A DNA stretch of 64,000 nt from Fructobacillus americanaquae (GCF_024029775.1 NZ_CP097122.1:248001-312000), one strand, 5' to 3'; positions 16,932 to 25,476 are shown, counted from the stretch's first letter. Translations and numbers: made by a program. The notes: generated by a model from the letters alone, not told the origin.

Positions 16932-18236
16932 TTATTCCTCCTCTGCTCCCAATGCCTTCATAATCCCTGCCAAGTCGTCTTGAACCTTCGCCAAGTCCAA
17001 ATCAGCTTCATGCCCGGTAGCCATATCCTTAATCTGAACCTGATTTGTTTTCACTTCTTCTTCACCCAAGGTAATCACAAAGCGAGCATCGCGACGGTTG
17101 GCAGTCTTAAACTGTGCCTTCACTGACCGGCTGGTAAAATCCAAATCAGCAGAGTAGCCCAAATCACGTAAGGATGTTGCTAATTCAAGGGTCTTTGCTT
17201 GCGTATCCTCGCCAATGTGGACAAGGTAGAAATCAAGGGCAGCCGATTTCATCTCTGCCTGTCCCTGAGCCTGCAAGAGTGAGATCAATCTTTCGACACC
17301 TAATCCAAAACCAATCCCTGGTGTTTCTGGCCCACCAAATTCTTCAACCAAACCAGAGTAGCGCCCACCACCAGCAATGGTAGCAGCCCCCTTTAGGTTT
17401 GGATCTGTCGTCATGACCTCAAAAATCGTGTCATTATAATAATCCAGGCCGCGAACCATGGTTTGGTCAATTTCATAATCAATGTCCAAATCATCCAAGT
17501 AGCCCTTAACCGCCGCAAAATGGGCTTGTGATTCTTCTGAGAGGTAATCAAAAATTGTAGGCGCAGCCGCCACAATCTTTTGATCATTTTCATCTTTAGA
17601 ATCTAAAATTCGCAAGGGGTTCTTTTCCAATCGAGTCTGTGAATCCTTTGATAGCTCAGCAACGTGGGGTTGCAAATAAGCGACTAATGCCTCCCGGTAA
17701 GCCTGGCGAGAACCCTGATCGCCCAAAGTATTCAAGGCGACCTTCAATTCCTTCAACCCTAACGAAGCCAAAAACTTAACCACCATCGTAATCACTTCAG
17801 CATCTAAGCTCGGATCCTTTGACCCAAACGCCTCAACTCCGATTTGGTGGAATTGACGGAAGCGACCAGCTTGTGGACGTTCATAACGGAACATTGGACC
17901 CATGTAAAAAATTTTGTATGGGCTTTCGTGTTCTGGTCCAAAAAGCTTATTTTCAACATAAGCACGAACCACACCGGCCGTTCCTTCAGGGCGTAAGGCC
18001 ATGTGTCGGTCACCTTTGTCGTTAAAGTCATACATTTCCTTGGTCACAACATCTGAAGTGTCCCCGGCCGAACGAGCGTAAACGTCAAAGGCTTCAAACA
18101 TCGGTGTTCTGATTTCCCCGTAACCATACCGGGCGAAAATCTTCCGCGCTTGTTGCTCAATTCGCTGCCATTCGCGCACATTTTCTTCAAATAAATCTGC
18201 GGTCCCTTTAGGACGTTGAAAATTAGCTTTTCCCAT
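16932..18236 (-). CDS. hisS: Histidyl-tRNA synthetase
   Basis: HisRS charges tRNA-His. Class II features are present: motif 1 region KGTADLFEENVREWQRIEQ, motif 2 FRYERPQAGRFRQFHQIG, the His-specific block VRGLDYYNDTIFEVM, and motif 3 GIGFGLGVERLISLL. An anticodon-binding domain follows from about residue 330. The length of 434 residues is normal. The only start in frame is the ATG at 18236. The nearest good Shine-Dalgarno (GGAGG, 18264-18268) is 27 bases away, with a 6-bp hairpin between, so folding may bring it to about 10 bases. Expression is controlled by the T-box upstream. Confidence 0.97.
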   Translation of the reverse strand: MGKANFQRPKGTADLFEENVREWQRIEQQARKIFARYGYGEIRTPMFEAFDVYARSAGDTSDVVTKEMYDFNDKGDRHMALRPEGTAGVVRAYVENKLFGPEHESPYKIFYMGPMFRYERPQAGRFRQFHQIGVEAFGSKDPSLDAEVITMVVKFLASLGLKELKVALNTLGDQGSRQAYREALVAYLQPHVAELSKDSQTRLEKNPLRILDSKDENDQKIVAAAPTIFDYLSEESQAHFAAVKGYLDDLDIDYEIDQTMVRGLDYYNDTIFEVMTTDPNLKGAATIAGGGRYSGLVEEFGGPETPGIGFGLGVERLISLLQAQGQAEMKSAALDFYLVHIGEDTQAKTLELATSLRDLGYSADLDFTSRSVKAQFKTANRRDARFVITLGEEEVKTNQVQIKDMATGHEADLDLAKVQDDLAGIMKALGAEEE

Positions 18237-18246
18237 TTCATCTATT

Positions 18247-18268
18247 CGACGCCCAGTGCGTCGCCTCC
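18247..18268 (-). promoter_or_regulatory. hisS ribosome binding site next to a hairpin
   Basis: GGAGG is followed at once by CGACGC-ACTGG-GCGTCG, a 6-bp hairpin, and then 10 bases to the hisS ATG. No closer Shine-Dalgarno exists. Confidence 0.6.
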
Positions 18269-18295
18269 ATTATGATTAAAAATAGTTAAAACGAT

Positions 18296-18537
18296 TAGTA
18301 AAAAAACGCCCCTAACAGCCTTGCCAAATTGGCAAAGTTGTTAAGGGCGCTTTCGAGCACGGTACCACCTTAATTTCGTGTATTAACACGCTTTAATCCA
18401 TAACGCGGATAGACGGCTGGGTTAACAGCAACCTTCCAGGTGTCTTCTAATGAAACTATTGTCTAACTTCCACCAACCGTCAGATCGCTTCCTGTCCAAG
18501 TTTCATCTTTTCCTGCTCATCGGCTAATCTATTTCTA
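18296..18537 (-). promoter_or_regulatory. T-box leader of hisS-aspS
   Basis: The minus strand contains the T-box sequence AAGGTGGTACCGTG (18358-18371), whose TGG side pairs with the tRNA acceptor end. A terminator with arms around GCGCCCTTAACAAC and a seven-T run (18296-18352) follows, and a long stem I lies upstream. In the 3' side of stem I the sequence GAAGACACC (around 18440-18446) holds GAC (Asp) and CAC (His) overlapping by one base, in the place expected for the specifier. Uncharged tRNA would stabilise the antiterminator and switch on both synthetases. Confidence 0.93.
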
Positions 18538-18565
18538 AGTTTAGCAGTTTTTTAACAACTGTCAA
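18538..18565 (-). promoter_or_regulatory. Promoter of the T-box transcript
   Basis: TTGACA, 16-base spacer, TAAACT preceded by TGC. It is directly upstream of stem I. Confidence 0.7.
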
Positions 18566-18588
18566 TACTTGAAACAAGCTGATTCGCC

Positions 18589-19915
18589 TTATTTTTCATC
18601 ATCACGTTGACGACGGCGTTTACCACTCAAGAACGTCAGCAAACCAAGTGCAACCAATAGTAATAAGGCCATATTGGCTTCATGCTTCTGCAAACGCCCT
18701 ATCATTGGCAAGGCAGGTGCTTGATTTGGAGCAGGTTGTGGTGCTGGGTGCGTTTCTGCTGTCTTAACAACTGGCTTCTACCGGTCACTTTCAGCTTGGA
18801 CATTAGCCACCACGCCATCAATCTCTTCCTCATTTGTTTGAAGAGCAACCTTCACTTCGTTTTCGGCTGCTGCCAGCGCAATTGCCTGCTTACCCTGTGC
18901 AATAATTTCATCAATTTCACGATCAGCCTGAGCAATTTCATCCGGCGTTAAGTTTGGTAATTTGTCAATCTTGTCCTTGGCTGCTTGACCATAAACAGCT
19001 AACTGGTTATCAGCATCAGCCTTGATGTTAACAAAAATTGAGTTTGCAACATCCTTTTGGATTGTTGCTAAGCCGTCATCCAATTCCTGCTGAATGGCTT
19101 GCGTTGTCGTTGCTTGATCAATCTGAGCCTTGGCAGCCGCAGCATCCTGGTCGACCTTGGCCTTATCGGCACCTTTTTGGGAAGCCACCAGGGCAGTCAG
19201 GCCATTAATCGTGGCCTTGGCCTGGCCACTGGCATTGTCGATGGCCGTCTTGGCTTGGGTACGAGCGCTTTCTACCGTTTGTCCACTTATATTGGCAGCA
19301 GCGGCGGCAACCTGATCGACTGCTGCTTGACTATTGTTCAAGGCAGTTGTTACCCCGTTGGTATCCGTTGCAGCAGCAATTTGTCCCAGACCTGCCTTCA
19401 CAGCTGCAGCAATCTCGGCGTCCGCCTGGTTGATTTGATCAGGAGTTAAATCTGGCAGTACAGCAATCTTATCTTTGGCAGCTTGACCATACTGAGTCAA
19501 AGCAGCGGCGGCAGCTTCCTTTTGTGACTGCAACTGAGCGGCAGCGGTGTCGGCGTTCAGTCTGTCTGTCCCAGCATTTTGAGCTTTCGTAATCTCAGCT
19601 GCGTTCGTTGCCTGGACAATTGCTGCCTTGGCAGCAGCTGCATCCTGATCAATTTGAATCTCACGAGCTGCCTTGTCAGACAATGGTGTCAAACCATCAA
19701 TGACAGCTTTGGCCTTAGAAGCGACAGCGTCAATGACACTGTCGGCAGCATTCTTTTCCTTGGTCATGGTCTGCTGGCTTTGACTTTGGGAAGCTAAACT
19801 TATATTATCAATGGCTTTTTCACCATCAGCCAATGCGGTTTGAACACTAGCCAAGTTTTGCGCCTGGTTAATATTATCCGTCCAAGTTTGAACCTTTTCA
19901 TCACTTTTAAAAAGG
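18589..19915 (-). pseudogene. Remnant of a repeat-rich LPxTG-like surface protein
   Basis: The main frame encodes Ala/Asp/Gln-rich helical repeats. Two clear copies share AVYGQAAKDKI or ALTQYGQAAKDKI, then LPxLTPDxIxQAD, in the manner of adhesin stalk repeats. The frame ends at an amber TAG (18778-18780). In the same frame beyond it comes a Pro-rich linker, then LPMIG (18697-18711), a membrane stretch (ANMALLLLVALGLLTFLSG) and a basic tail KRRRQRDDEK: a complete cell-wall sorting signal with Ile in place of Thr. The 5' end is missing; the frame emerges out of phase from the start of an amidohydrolase gene near 19910. No ribosome binding site serves the first possible start (TTG 19854). Confidence 0.8.
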
Positions 19916-20078
19916 AGTCCGCAGTCAAATTAGTGTCACCCCAACCATCAGGAATAAACTTAATCTTGGTCCCATCATCCCATATAGCTTCACCATTTCC
20001 CAAGGCATTTAGCCATCCCTTCCCATTAAAGCCAGCAATTTCTTGAACTAAGTGCACATGTCCATCTATTTTCTTCAT
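19900..20078 (-). pseudogene. 5' fragment of an amidohydrolase gene
   Basis: The first ~58 residues (MKKIDGHVHLVQEIAGFNGK to NLTADSFLKVM) fit the start of a metal-dependent amidohydrolase, with the metal-binding His-x-His in DGHVHL. After that the reading frame runs into surface-protein DNA and becomes nonsense. AAGGA lies in front of the ATG and a TATACT -10 further up. The likely history is a deletion or recombination joining the head of one gene to the tail of another. Confidence 0.7.
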
Positions 20079-20439
20079 CAGTGATTATTCCTTCCCTGCA
20101 ATTTACATTAAAGCTAGTATAAAGCAATTTACCAGCAAACAAATCAGAGCAAACGGTTTTGCCAGCAAACAAGGAGAACTATTATCGATCGCAATGTAGA
20201 GAATAATAATGGTCAAAAATATTGGGTTGGTTTAGTAACTACCATTAGAAGAATTCTTGCTGTTTTGTTTTTCGATTGTCGTCCATTATAGAATCTGCCA
20301 CTTTGCTATCTAGGAATCATCCCTACTTTATTTAGAATTTTCTGATTATTAATAAAATTAAATTTCGTTTTAATTTTGTAATTTAGTAATCACATTGTCA
20401 TTTAACATTATTTCAATAAGTTAATCCCAATTAAGAGTA
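20079..20439. other. Gene-free AT-rich stretch
   Basis: No coding frame with a ribosome binding site is visible. The right-hand end of the amidohydrolase remnant has a -10 (TATACT) around 20117-20122. A partial palindrome GCAAACGGTTTTGC (20149-20162) resembles a catabolite-repression site only loosely. The 11-base motif CCAGCAAACAA occurs twice near 20132 and 20163. Confidence 0.5.
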
Positions 20440-20464
20440 TAAAAAAAACAGCCTTTCAGCTGTT
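20440..20464 (-). terminator. Terminator after tRNA-Ser
   Basis: AACAGC-TGAAAG-GCTGTT followed by eight T on the minus strand. Confidence 0.85.
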
Positions 20465-20493
20465 CTTCATCATCACGAATTGTTATTTTTTAA

Positions 20494-20582
20494 GGAGCTA
20501 GCGGGATTTGAACCCGCACACCGCCATAAGACGGTTCGACGGATTTCGAGTCCGCTGCAGTACCAGATTGTGCCATAGCTCC
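20494..20582 (-). tRNA. tRNA-Ser (anticodon CGA)
   Basis: A class II tRNA with a 7-bp acceptor stem GGAGCTA/TAGCTCC, D-arm, and anticodon stem GCGGA/TCCGT enclosing CTCGAAA, so the anticodon is CGA (reads UCG). It also has a long variable arm with a GACGG/CCGTC-like pairing and the T-arm GCGGG-TTCAAAT-CCCGC. CCA is not encoded. The base after the acceptor stem is T, whereas serine tRNAs normally carry G73. It follows typA and a hairpin, and ends in its own terminator. Confidence 0.95.
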
Positions 20583-20584
20583 AA

Positions 20585-20619
20585 AATAATAGTGGCATGA
20601 AGGTTGGTCCATGCCACTA
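20585..20619 (-). terminator. Hairpin between typA and tRNA-Ser
   Basis: A perfect 10-bp stem TAGTGGCATG/CATGCCACTA with a 10-base loop, followed on the minus strand by TTATTTT. It probably terminates typA but may allow some readthrough into the tRNA. Confidence 0.65.
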
Positions 20620-20654
20620 CGAGTATTTGTTTGTTTCAGACGATTCTTAAAGGC

Positions 20655-22493
20655 TTACTTACGACGCTTAGCCGCCTTTTCACGCTCAGCAGTGTTCAAG
20701 ATTGCCTTACGGATTCGAACGTTTTCTGGCGTTACTTCAACGTATTCGTCATCATTCAAGAATTCCATTGATGCTTCCAAGTTCATCTCACGTGGAGTTT
20801 TGATTGAAGCAGTTTGGTCCTTGTTTGAAGAACGAACGTTTGATTGTGGCTTCATCTTTGTCACGTTGACAGAGATGTCGTTATCACGAGCATTCATACC
20901 GACAACCATTCCTTCATAGACGTCAACACCGGCGCCAACAAACATTTGACCACGATCTTCAACACCCATGATGGCGTAGTTAGTTGTTTGCCCTTGGTTG
21001 ATTGAGACCAAGGCACCATTACGACGGCCTGGTTCCCAATTCTTAACCATTGGACGGTATTCAGCAAATGTGTGGTTATAGATACCATAACCGTGAGTAG
21101 CTGTCATAAATTCAGTGGCGTAACCAATCAAACCACGTGAAGGTGCCATATAAGTCAAACGAGTTTGACCGTTTCCGACAGCTTCCATATTTTGCATTTC
21201 ACCCTTACGTTGGTTCAATGAGTCGATCACAGTTGATGAATATTCATCTGGTGTATCAATCTGGATTGATTCGTAAGGTTCAGTGGTTTGACCATCTTCC
21301 TCACGGAAAATAACTTGTGGACGTGAAGCTTGCAATTCGAAGCCTTCACGACGCATGTTTTCAATCAAGATGGAAAGGTGCAATTCACCACGTCCAGAGA
21401 CCAACCAGGCACCAGCTTGGTCCGTGTCTTCAACACGCAAAGAAACATCAGTATGCAATTCGCGCAACAAACGATCTTCGATTTGGCGAGCGGTCACGAA
21501 CTTCCCTTCACGACCAGCAAAGGGGCTGTCGTTTTGACGGAAAGTCATTTGCAATGTTGGTTCATCTATACGAAGCAATGGCAATTCATCGTGATGAGCT
21601 GGGTCAACAACTGTTTCACCGACTGAGATGTCTTCCATACCAGAAACGGCGATCAAATCACCGGCCTTTGCTTCTTGGATTTCAACTTGATCCAAAGCGA
21701 TGAAACCAGAAAGCTTTGTAACACGGAAGTTTTGCGATGTACCGTCAAGCTTCAAAACATCAACGTTGTCACCAACTTTGATTGTTCCACGCTTAACACG
21801 ACCGATACCAATACGACCAACGAAGTCATTATAGTCCAACATGGCAACTTGGAATTGCAATGGTTCGTCTGAGTTATCAACTGGAGCAGGAATCGTTTCG
21901 AAAACCGTCTTAAAGATTGGTTCCATTGTATGTTCTTGCTTTGAAACATCTGGATCAAATGAAGATGTTCCGTTCATTGCTGAAGCAAAGATAACCGGGA
22001 AGTCCAAGTCATCTTCATCAGCACCCAATTCAATGAACAAGTCCAAAACCTCATCAACGACTTCTTCGGGGCGGGCACCTGGTCGGTCAACCTTGTTAAC
22101 AATCACGATTGGTGTCAGGTGTTGTTCAAAGGCCTTCTTCAAAACGAACCGAGTCTGAGGCATGGTTCCTTCAAAGGCATCAACGACGAGCAAAACCCCG
22201 TCAACCATTCCCATGATTCGTTCAACTTCTCCACCGAAATCGGCGTGGCCAGGGGTATCCAAGATGTTGATCTGCTTGTCGCCAACGCGAACGGCAGTGT
22301 TCTTAGACAAGATCGTGATTCCACGTTCTTTTTCAATATCGTTGGTATCCATCACACGGTCACCCAAAGATTCCTCCTTACGGGCGTCCAATGTGTCAGA
22401 CTGCTTTAACAGTTCGTTGACCAACGTCGTCTTTCCGTGATCGACGTGGGCAATAATAGCGATATTACGAATATCTTCGCGAAGATTTGCCAA
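20655..22493 (-). CDS. typA: Ribosome-associated GTPase TypA/BipA
   Basis: TypA is a translational GTPase of the EF-G class involved in ribosome assembly and stress or cold adaptation. It has 612 residues with G1 AHVDHGKTT, the effector region RGITILSKNT, G3 DTPGHADFGGEVER and G4 NKVDRPGARPEEV. Domain II, EF-G-like domains III and V and the TypA-specific C-terminus (RNGALVSINQGQTTNYAI) follow. The ATG has AAAGGAG upstream. It is a stand-alone gene ahead of tRNA-Ser. Confidence 0.97.
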   Translation of the reverse strand: MANLREDIRNIAIIAHVDHGKTTLVNELLKQSDTLDARKEESLGDRVMDTNDIEKERGITILSKNTAVRVGDKQINILDTPGHADFGGEVERIMGMVDGVLLVVDAFEGTMPQTRFVLKKAFEQHLTPIVIVNKVDRPGARPEEVVDEVLDLFIELGADEDDLDFPVIFASAMNGTSSFDPDVSKQEHTMEPIFKTVFETIPAPVDNSDEPLQFQVAMLDYNDFVGRIGIGRVKRGTIKVGDNVDVLKLDGTSQNFRVTKLSGFIALDQVEIQEAKAGDLIAVSGMEDISVGETVVDPAHHDELPLLRIDEPTLQMTFRQNDSPFAGREGKFVTARQIEDRLLRELHTDVSLRVEDTDQAGAWLVSGRGELHLSILIENMRREGFELQASRPQVIFREEDGQTTEPYESIQIDTPDEYSSTVIDSLNQRKGEMQNMEAVGNGQTRLTYMAPSRGLIGYATEFMTATHGYGIYNHTFAEYRPMVKNWEPGRRNGALVSINQGQTTNYAIMGVEDRGQMFVGAGVDVYEGMVVGMNARDNDISVNVTKMKPQSNVRSSNKDQTASIKTPREMNLEASMEFLNDDEYVEVTPENVRIRKAILNTAEREKAAKRRK

Positions 22494-22547
22494 TTTTATG
22501 TGCTCCTTTATCTTTGCTACTCACAAGAAAGACTAGGGATTGTCTCC

Positions 22548-23339
22548 CTAGTCTTTCACTATCTTGACTGACTCGCGATACGTCTTGGTTGTAGCGATTA
22601 ATACTGTGTTTGATGATAGCATATTTAGCGGCCTTCCGTCAAGTGATTTGACCACGTAACGAAGCGTTTCGGCTAAGACCCGACCGGCTGCTAAATCCCA
22701 TGGAGATAGCTTAGAGAAATACCCTGTTGCCTGTTGTAGCAACAAACGACTAAAGGAAATCCCAGCCGAACCTAAAACCCTATAAGCTAAGGCTTCAGAG
22801 GCAATGGTTGCATAGGGTTTTTCCCCGCAAATTAGGCGGCGACCGGATACAATCAAAATCGATTCTGCTAGTCCCAGGTCTGCTACCGGTGCTAATTTTT
22901 GGTCATTAACGAAGGCACCAATTGTGGGACCGCCATGGAAGACCTGATTGGTCATCACTTTGGCAATCCAGCCCAGTTTTGGCTCACCGTCAATATAAAG
23001 GGCCACCATAATGGCAAAATCAGTCTTTTCATGGACAAAATTCAGTGTGCCATCAATCGGGTCGATAAACCAGACATGACCAGCCATGGTTTCAGGTCGT
23101 TGCAGGTCCCCCTCTTCAGCCACAAATTGAGCATCGGAATCGATTGACCGAATATGGTCAAGCAACCATGCCTGGTTGGTGGTATCCAGGTTAGTAACGA
23201 GGTTGCGAAAATCGCCCTCTTTTTCACCAACGTGTAAATCTTGGTTCTTAGTTTCTCTGGCATCACGACCCAGTTCGACCAACCAGCGTCGCACTGTTTG
23301 ATCAACCTGGATTAATTGATTGTTCGTCCACTCAGTCAT
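22548..23339 (-). CDS. Inositol monophosphatase family protein
   Basis: A Mg-dependent sugar or nucleotide phosphatase. The metal-binding motifs are present: EEGD near residue 75, WFIDPIDGTLNFVH near 90, and SPWDLAAGRVLAE near 218. At 263 residues it matches the Firmicutes YktC-like branch. The physiological substrate is unknown; inositol-1-phosphate, NADP and PAP are all hydrolysed by members of the family. It overlaps the upstream UPF0223 gene by 8 bases, an arrangement shared with many lactic acid bacteria. Confidence 0.92.
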   Translation of the reverse strand: MTEWTNNQLIQVDQTVRRWLVELGRDARETKNQDLHVGEKEGDFRNLVTNLDTTNQAWLLDHIRSIDSDAQFVAEEGDLQRPETMAGHVWFIDPIDGTLNFVHEKTDFAIMVALYIDGEPKLGWIAKVMTNQVFHGGPTIGAFVNDQKLAPVADLGLAESILIVSGRRLICGEKPYATIASEALAYRVLGSAGISFSRLLLQQATGYFSKLSPWDLAAGRVLAETLRYVVKSLDGRPLNMLSSNTVLIATTKTYRESVKIVKD

Positions 23340-23607
23340 TGACCAAAACCCGCCTAACTGGTTTTTCAGTCAGCTTCAGCGTCTGATAGATTGACCGACC
23401 AGTTTGTTGTTCAAAATCACGGTCAAAAACTTTTTGTTCTGATTTTGATGGAATAACCGTCAAAAACTGGCGGTAAGCCGTTAAGAGGTATTCACGATCA
23501 CAACCACCCTCGTAAACCTGCAAAACGGCGTCAATCAAATTTGAAACCGCAATGATATCATCCTGATTCCAATTGCCGTCAATTGGAAGCTGGTATTGCT
23601 CTGCCAT
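23332..23607 (-). CDS. UPF0223 family protein
   Basis: A small protein of 91 residues with the UPF0223 (YktA-like) pattern: YQLPIDGNWNQDDIIAVSNL, VYEGGCDREYLLTAYRQF, VIPSKSEQKVFDRDFEQQTGRSIYQTLK. The function is unknown; the fold is a small helical bundle. I chose the ATG at 23607 because AAAGGA lies upstream; ten further residues in the open frame are not expected to be translated. It is coupled to the phosphatase gene downstream. Confidence 0.85.
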   Translation of the reverse strand: MAEQYQLPIDGNWNQDDIIAVSNLIDAVLQVYEGGCDREYLLTAYRQFLTVIPSKSEQKVFDRDFEQQTGRSIYQTLKLTEKPVRRVLVND

Positions 23608-23750
23608 AGAAAATCCTTTCAAATGCAAGATGAACATATCATCTACATTCTAACAAGCTTTCACTCCCCTTGCCAGCAAAGACGACTGATTTAACAAGCA
23701 ACTTCCAAGACCAACCACGAAAAAAAGGAAAGTCGAAGAGCAAAAGCCCA

Positions 23751-23786
23751 TTATCAACTGATTTCTGCTATACTAAAAGTTGATAA
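23751..23786 (+). promoter_or_regulatory. def promoter enclosed by an inverted repeat
   Basis: An extended -10 (TGC-TATACT at 23769-23774) lies about 36 bases ahead of the def start. It is enclosed by a perfect 9-bp inverted repeat, TTATCAACT and AGTTGATAA, with an 18-base spacer. The repeat could be an operator or a 5'-end hairpin. No good -35 is seen. Confidence 0.5.
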
Positions 23787-23809
23787 ATTGTAAGTAGGAG
23801 TTAACCAAC

Positions 23810-24388
23810 ATGACAATTCGTTTCACCATGGACAAAATTACGCGAGACGGTGATCCCGTTCTACGTGATCAGGCTAAAGAAGTTCCTTTCCCGCTCAGTC
23901 CTGAGCACCAACAACTCGCCAAAGATATGATGACTTACTTAGAAGTCTCACAAGACGAGGAAGAAAATGAAAAGTACGGTCTGCGCCCTGGCGTTGGCCT
24001 GGCTGCTCCACAAGTGGGGGAATCTTTGCAAATGACGGCCATCTTGATCCCATCTGCAGACCCAGCCGAATATGTCGAAGACAAGCCATTCTTCAAAGGT
24101 GTTGTTTTTAACCCGGTCATTGTGTCTGAAACAGTTGGACGAGCTGCATTGGAAACCGGGGAAGGCTGCCTCTCAGTTGACGAGGATGTTCCTGGCTTTG
24201 TCCCCCGGTCAAAGAAGATTACCGTTCGCTACCAAGACGAATCAGGTCAAATTTTGACAAAGACACTGCGCAACTACCCTGCCATCGTCTTCCAGCATGA
24301 AATTGACCACTTACATGGTAAATTGTACTACGACCACATCAATCATCCAGATCCATGGCACGTGGACGATTCAACAAAATACCTATAA
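23810..24388 (+). CDS. def: Peptide deformylase
   Basis: Removes the formyl group from nascent N-terminal methionine. All three family motifs are intact: GVGLAAPQVG (motif I), EGCLSV (motif II, metal-binding Cys) and QHEIDHLHG (motif III, two His and catalytic Glu). The 192-residue length and the insertion between motifs fit the type 2 enzymes of Gram-positives. The ATG has TAGGAG about 9 bases upstream. It is a single gene, convergent with dnaJ across a bidirectional terminator. Confidence 0.97.
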   Translation: MTIRFTMDKITRDGDPVLRDQAKEVPFPLSPEHQQLAKDMMTYLEVSQDEEENEKYGLRPGVGLAAPQVGESLQMTAILIPSADPAEYVEDKPFFKGVVFNPVIVSETVGRAALETGEGCLSVDEDVPGFVPRSKKITVRYQDESGQILTKTLRNYPAIVFQHEIDHLHGKLYYDHINHPDPWHVDDSTKYL

Positions 24389-24399
24389 AAGTAATGATC

Positions 24400-24440
24400 A
24401 ATCAAAAAAGCCGGCTCAGATGAGTCGGCTTTTTTGATTG
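24400..24440. terminator. Bidirectional terminator between def and dnaJ
   Basis: AATCAAAAAAGCCGGCTC and GTCGGCTTTTTTGATT form a long stem around AGATGA. A and T runs on both sides serve both directions. Confidence 0.9.
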
Positions 24441-24483
24441 AACAAATTAAGACTAAAGATAGCTTAACTGCTTTTAAATTGTC

Positions 24484-25395
24484 TTATTTATCAAAAATTG
24501 ATTTCTTCTTAGAAACCTTAGACCCCGAAGCATTAGCAAAGGCCTCTAGGGCAACTTTCTGTTCCTTATTCAGTTTTGTTGGAACCACAACGTTGACCAC
24601 AACGAATTGGTCGCCATAGCCGTTACCATGCAAACGGACAACGCCCTTGCCCCCTAAGCGGAAACGACGTCCATTTTGCGTTCCAGCTGGAATCTTCAAC
24701 TTAACTTCACCGTGAACGGTCTTAACGGGAATTTCAGCCCCCAAGGCCGCCGTGATAAAGTCAATATCTTGTTGAAGATAGATATCCGAGCCATCACGTT
24801 CAAAACCGTCCTTTGAAGCCGCAACGGAGAAGACCACGTACAAATCACCCTGCGGACCACCATTAACGCCGTCTTCACCTTGACCAGACAAACGCATCTG
24901 CTGACCACTTTCAACGCCGGCAGGCACCTTTACCTTAACTTCGTGTTGTGAACGATCAGCCTGTGAACGCGTATACTTAACGTTCTTTTCAGTTCCAAAA
25001 ACGGCTTCCTCAAAGGTCAAATGCATCCGATACTGGAGGTCGCGACCTTTCCGTGGTGCATTTGGATCCTGAAATCCACCACCAAACATCTGAGAGAAGA
25101 TATCACCCAAATCAGAAAAGTCACCAAAACCACCTTGAGCACCACCAAAGCCGCCTTGACCTCCAAAGCCACCCTGGGCCCCGGCAGCACCATATTGGTC
25201 ATACTGCTGGCGCTTTTGTGGATCACCGAGTATCTCAAAGGCTTCTTGCACTTCCTTATACTTATCTTCTGCCCCTGGTTCATGGTTCAAATCAGGGTGG
25301 TACTTCTTTGAAAGTTTGCGGTATGCTTTTTTAATTTCATCTTGACTAGCTGTTTTAGAAACTCCAAGACGGTCGTAAAATTCAGTATTATTCAC
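24484..25395 (-). CDS. dnaJ: Chaperone DnaJ lacking the zinc-finger domain
   Basis: DnaJ delivers unfolded proteins to DnaK and stimulates its ATPase. The J domain ([23 protein letters not shown] at about residues 33-35) is followed by a Gly/Phe-rich linker (about 75-110) and two substrate-binding beta domains. The zinc-finger insert with four CxxCxGxG motifs that bacterial DnaJ carries is absent: [20 protein letters not shown] runs directly into [13 protein letters not shown]. There is no Cys in the protein. At 303 residues it is about 75 shorter than usual. The start is GTG at 25395, with AAAGGAG 7 bases upstream. It is the last gene of hrcA-grpE-dnaK-dnaJ. Confidence 0.93.
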   Translation of the reverse strand: MNNTEFYDRLGVSKTASQDEIKKAYRKLSKKYHPDLNHEPGAEDKYKEVQEAFEILGDPQKRQQYDQYGAAGAQGGFGGQGGFGGAQGGFGDFSDLGDIFSQMFGGGFQDPNAPRKGRDLQYRMHLTFEEAVFGTEKNVKYTRSQADRSQHEVKVKVPAGVESGQQMRLSGQGEDGVNGGPQGDLYVVFSVAASKDGFERDGSDIYLQQDIDFITAALGAEIPVKTVHGEVKLKIPAGTQNGRRFRLGGKGVVRLHGNGYGDQFVVVNVVVPTKLNKEQKVALEAFANASGSKVSKKKSIFDK

Positions 25396-25476
25396 AAGCG
25401 GACTCCTTTGATTCAAATATGTACGGACCAAGCCATAGCCGGTCCATTTTATCAGTTTTCACTGGCAAAGAAAAAA

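Noticed and set aside
20149-20162. Catabolite-repression (cre) site upstream of the amidohydrolase remnant
   Set aside because: GCAAACGGTTTTGC only partly fits the cre consensus and the gene it would control is broken.
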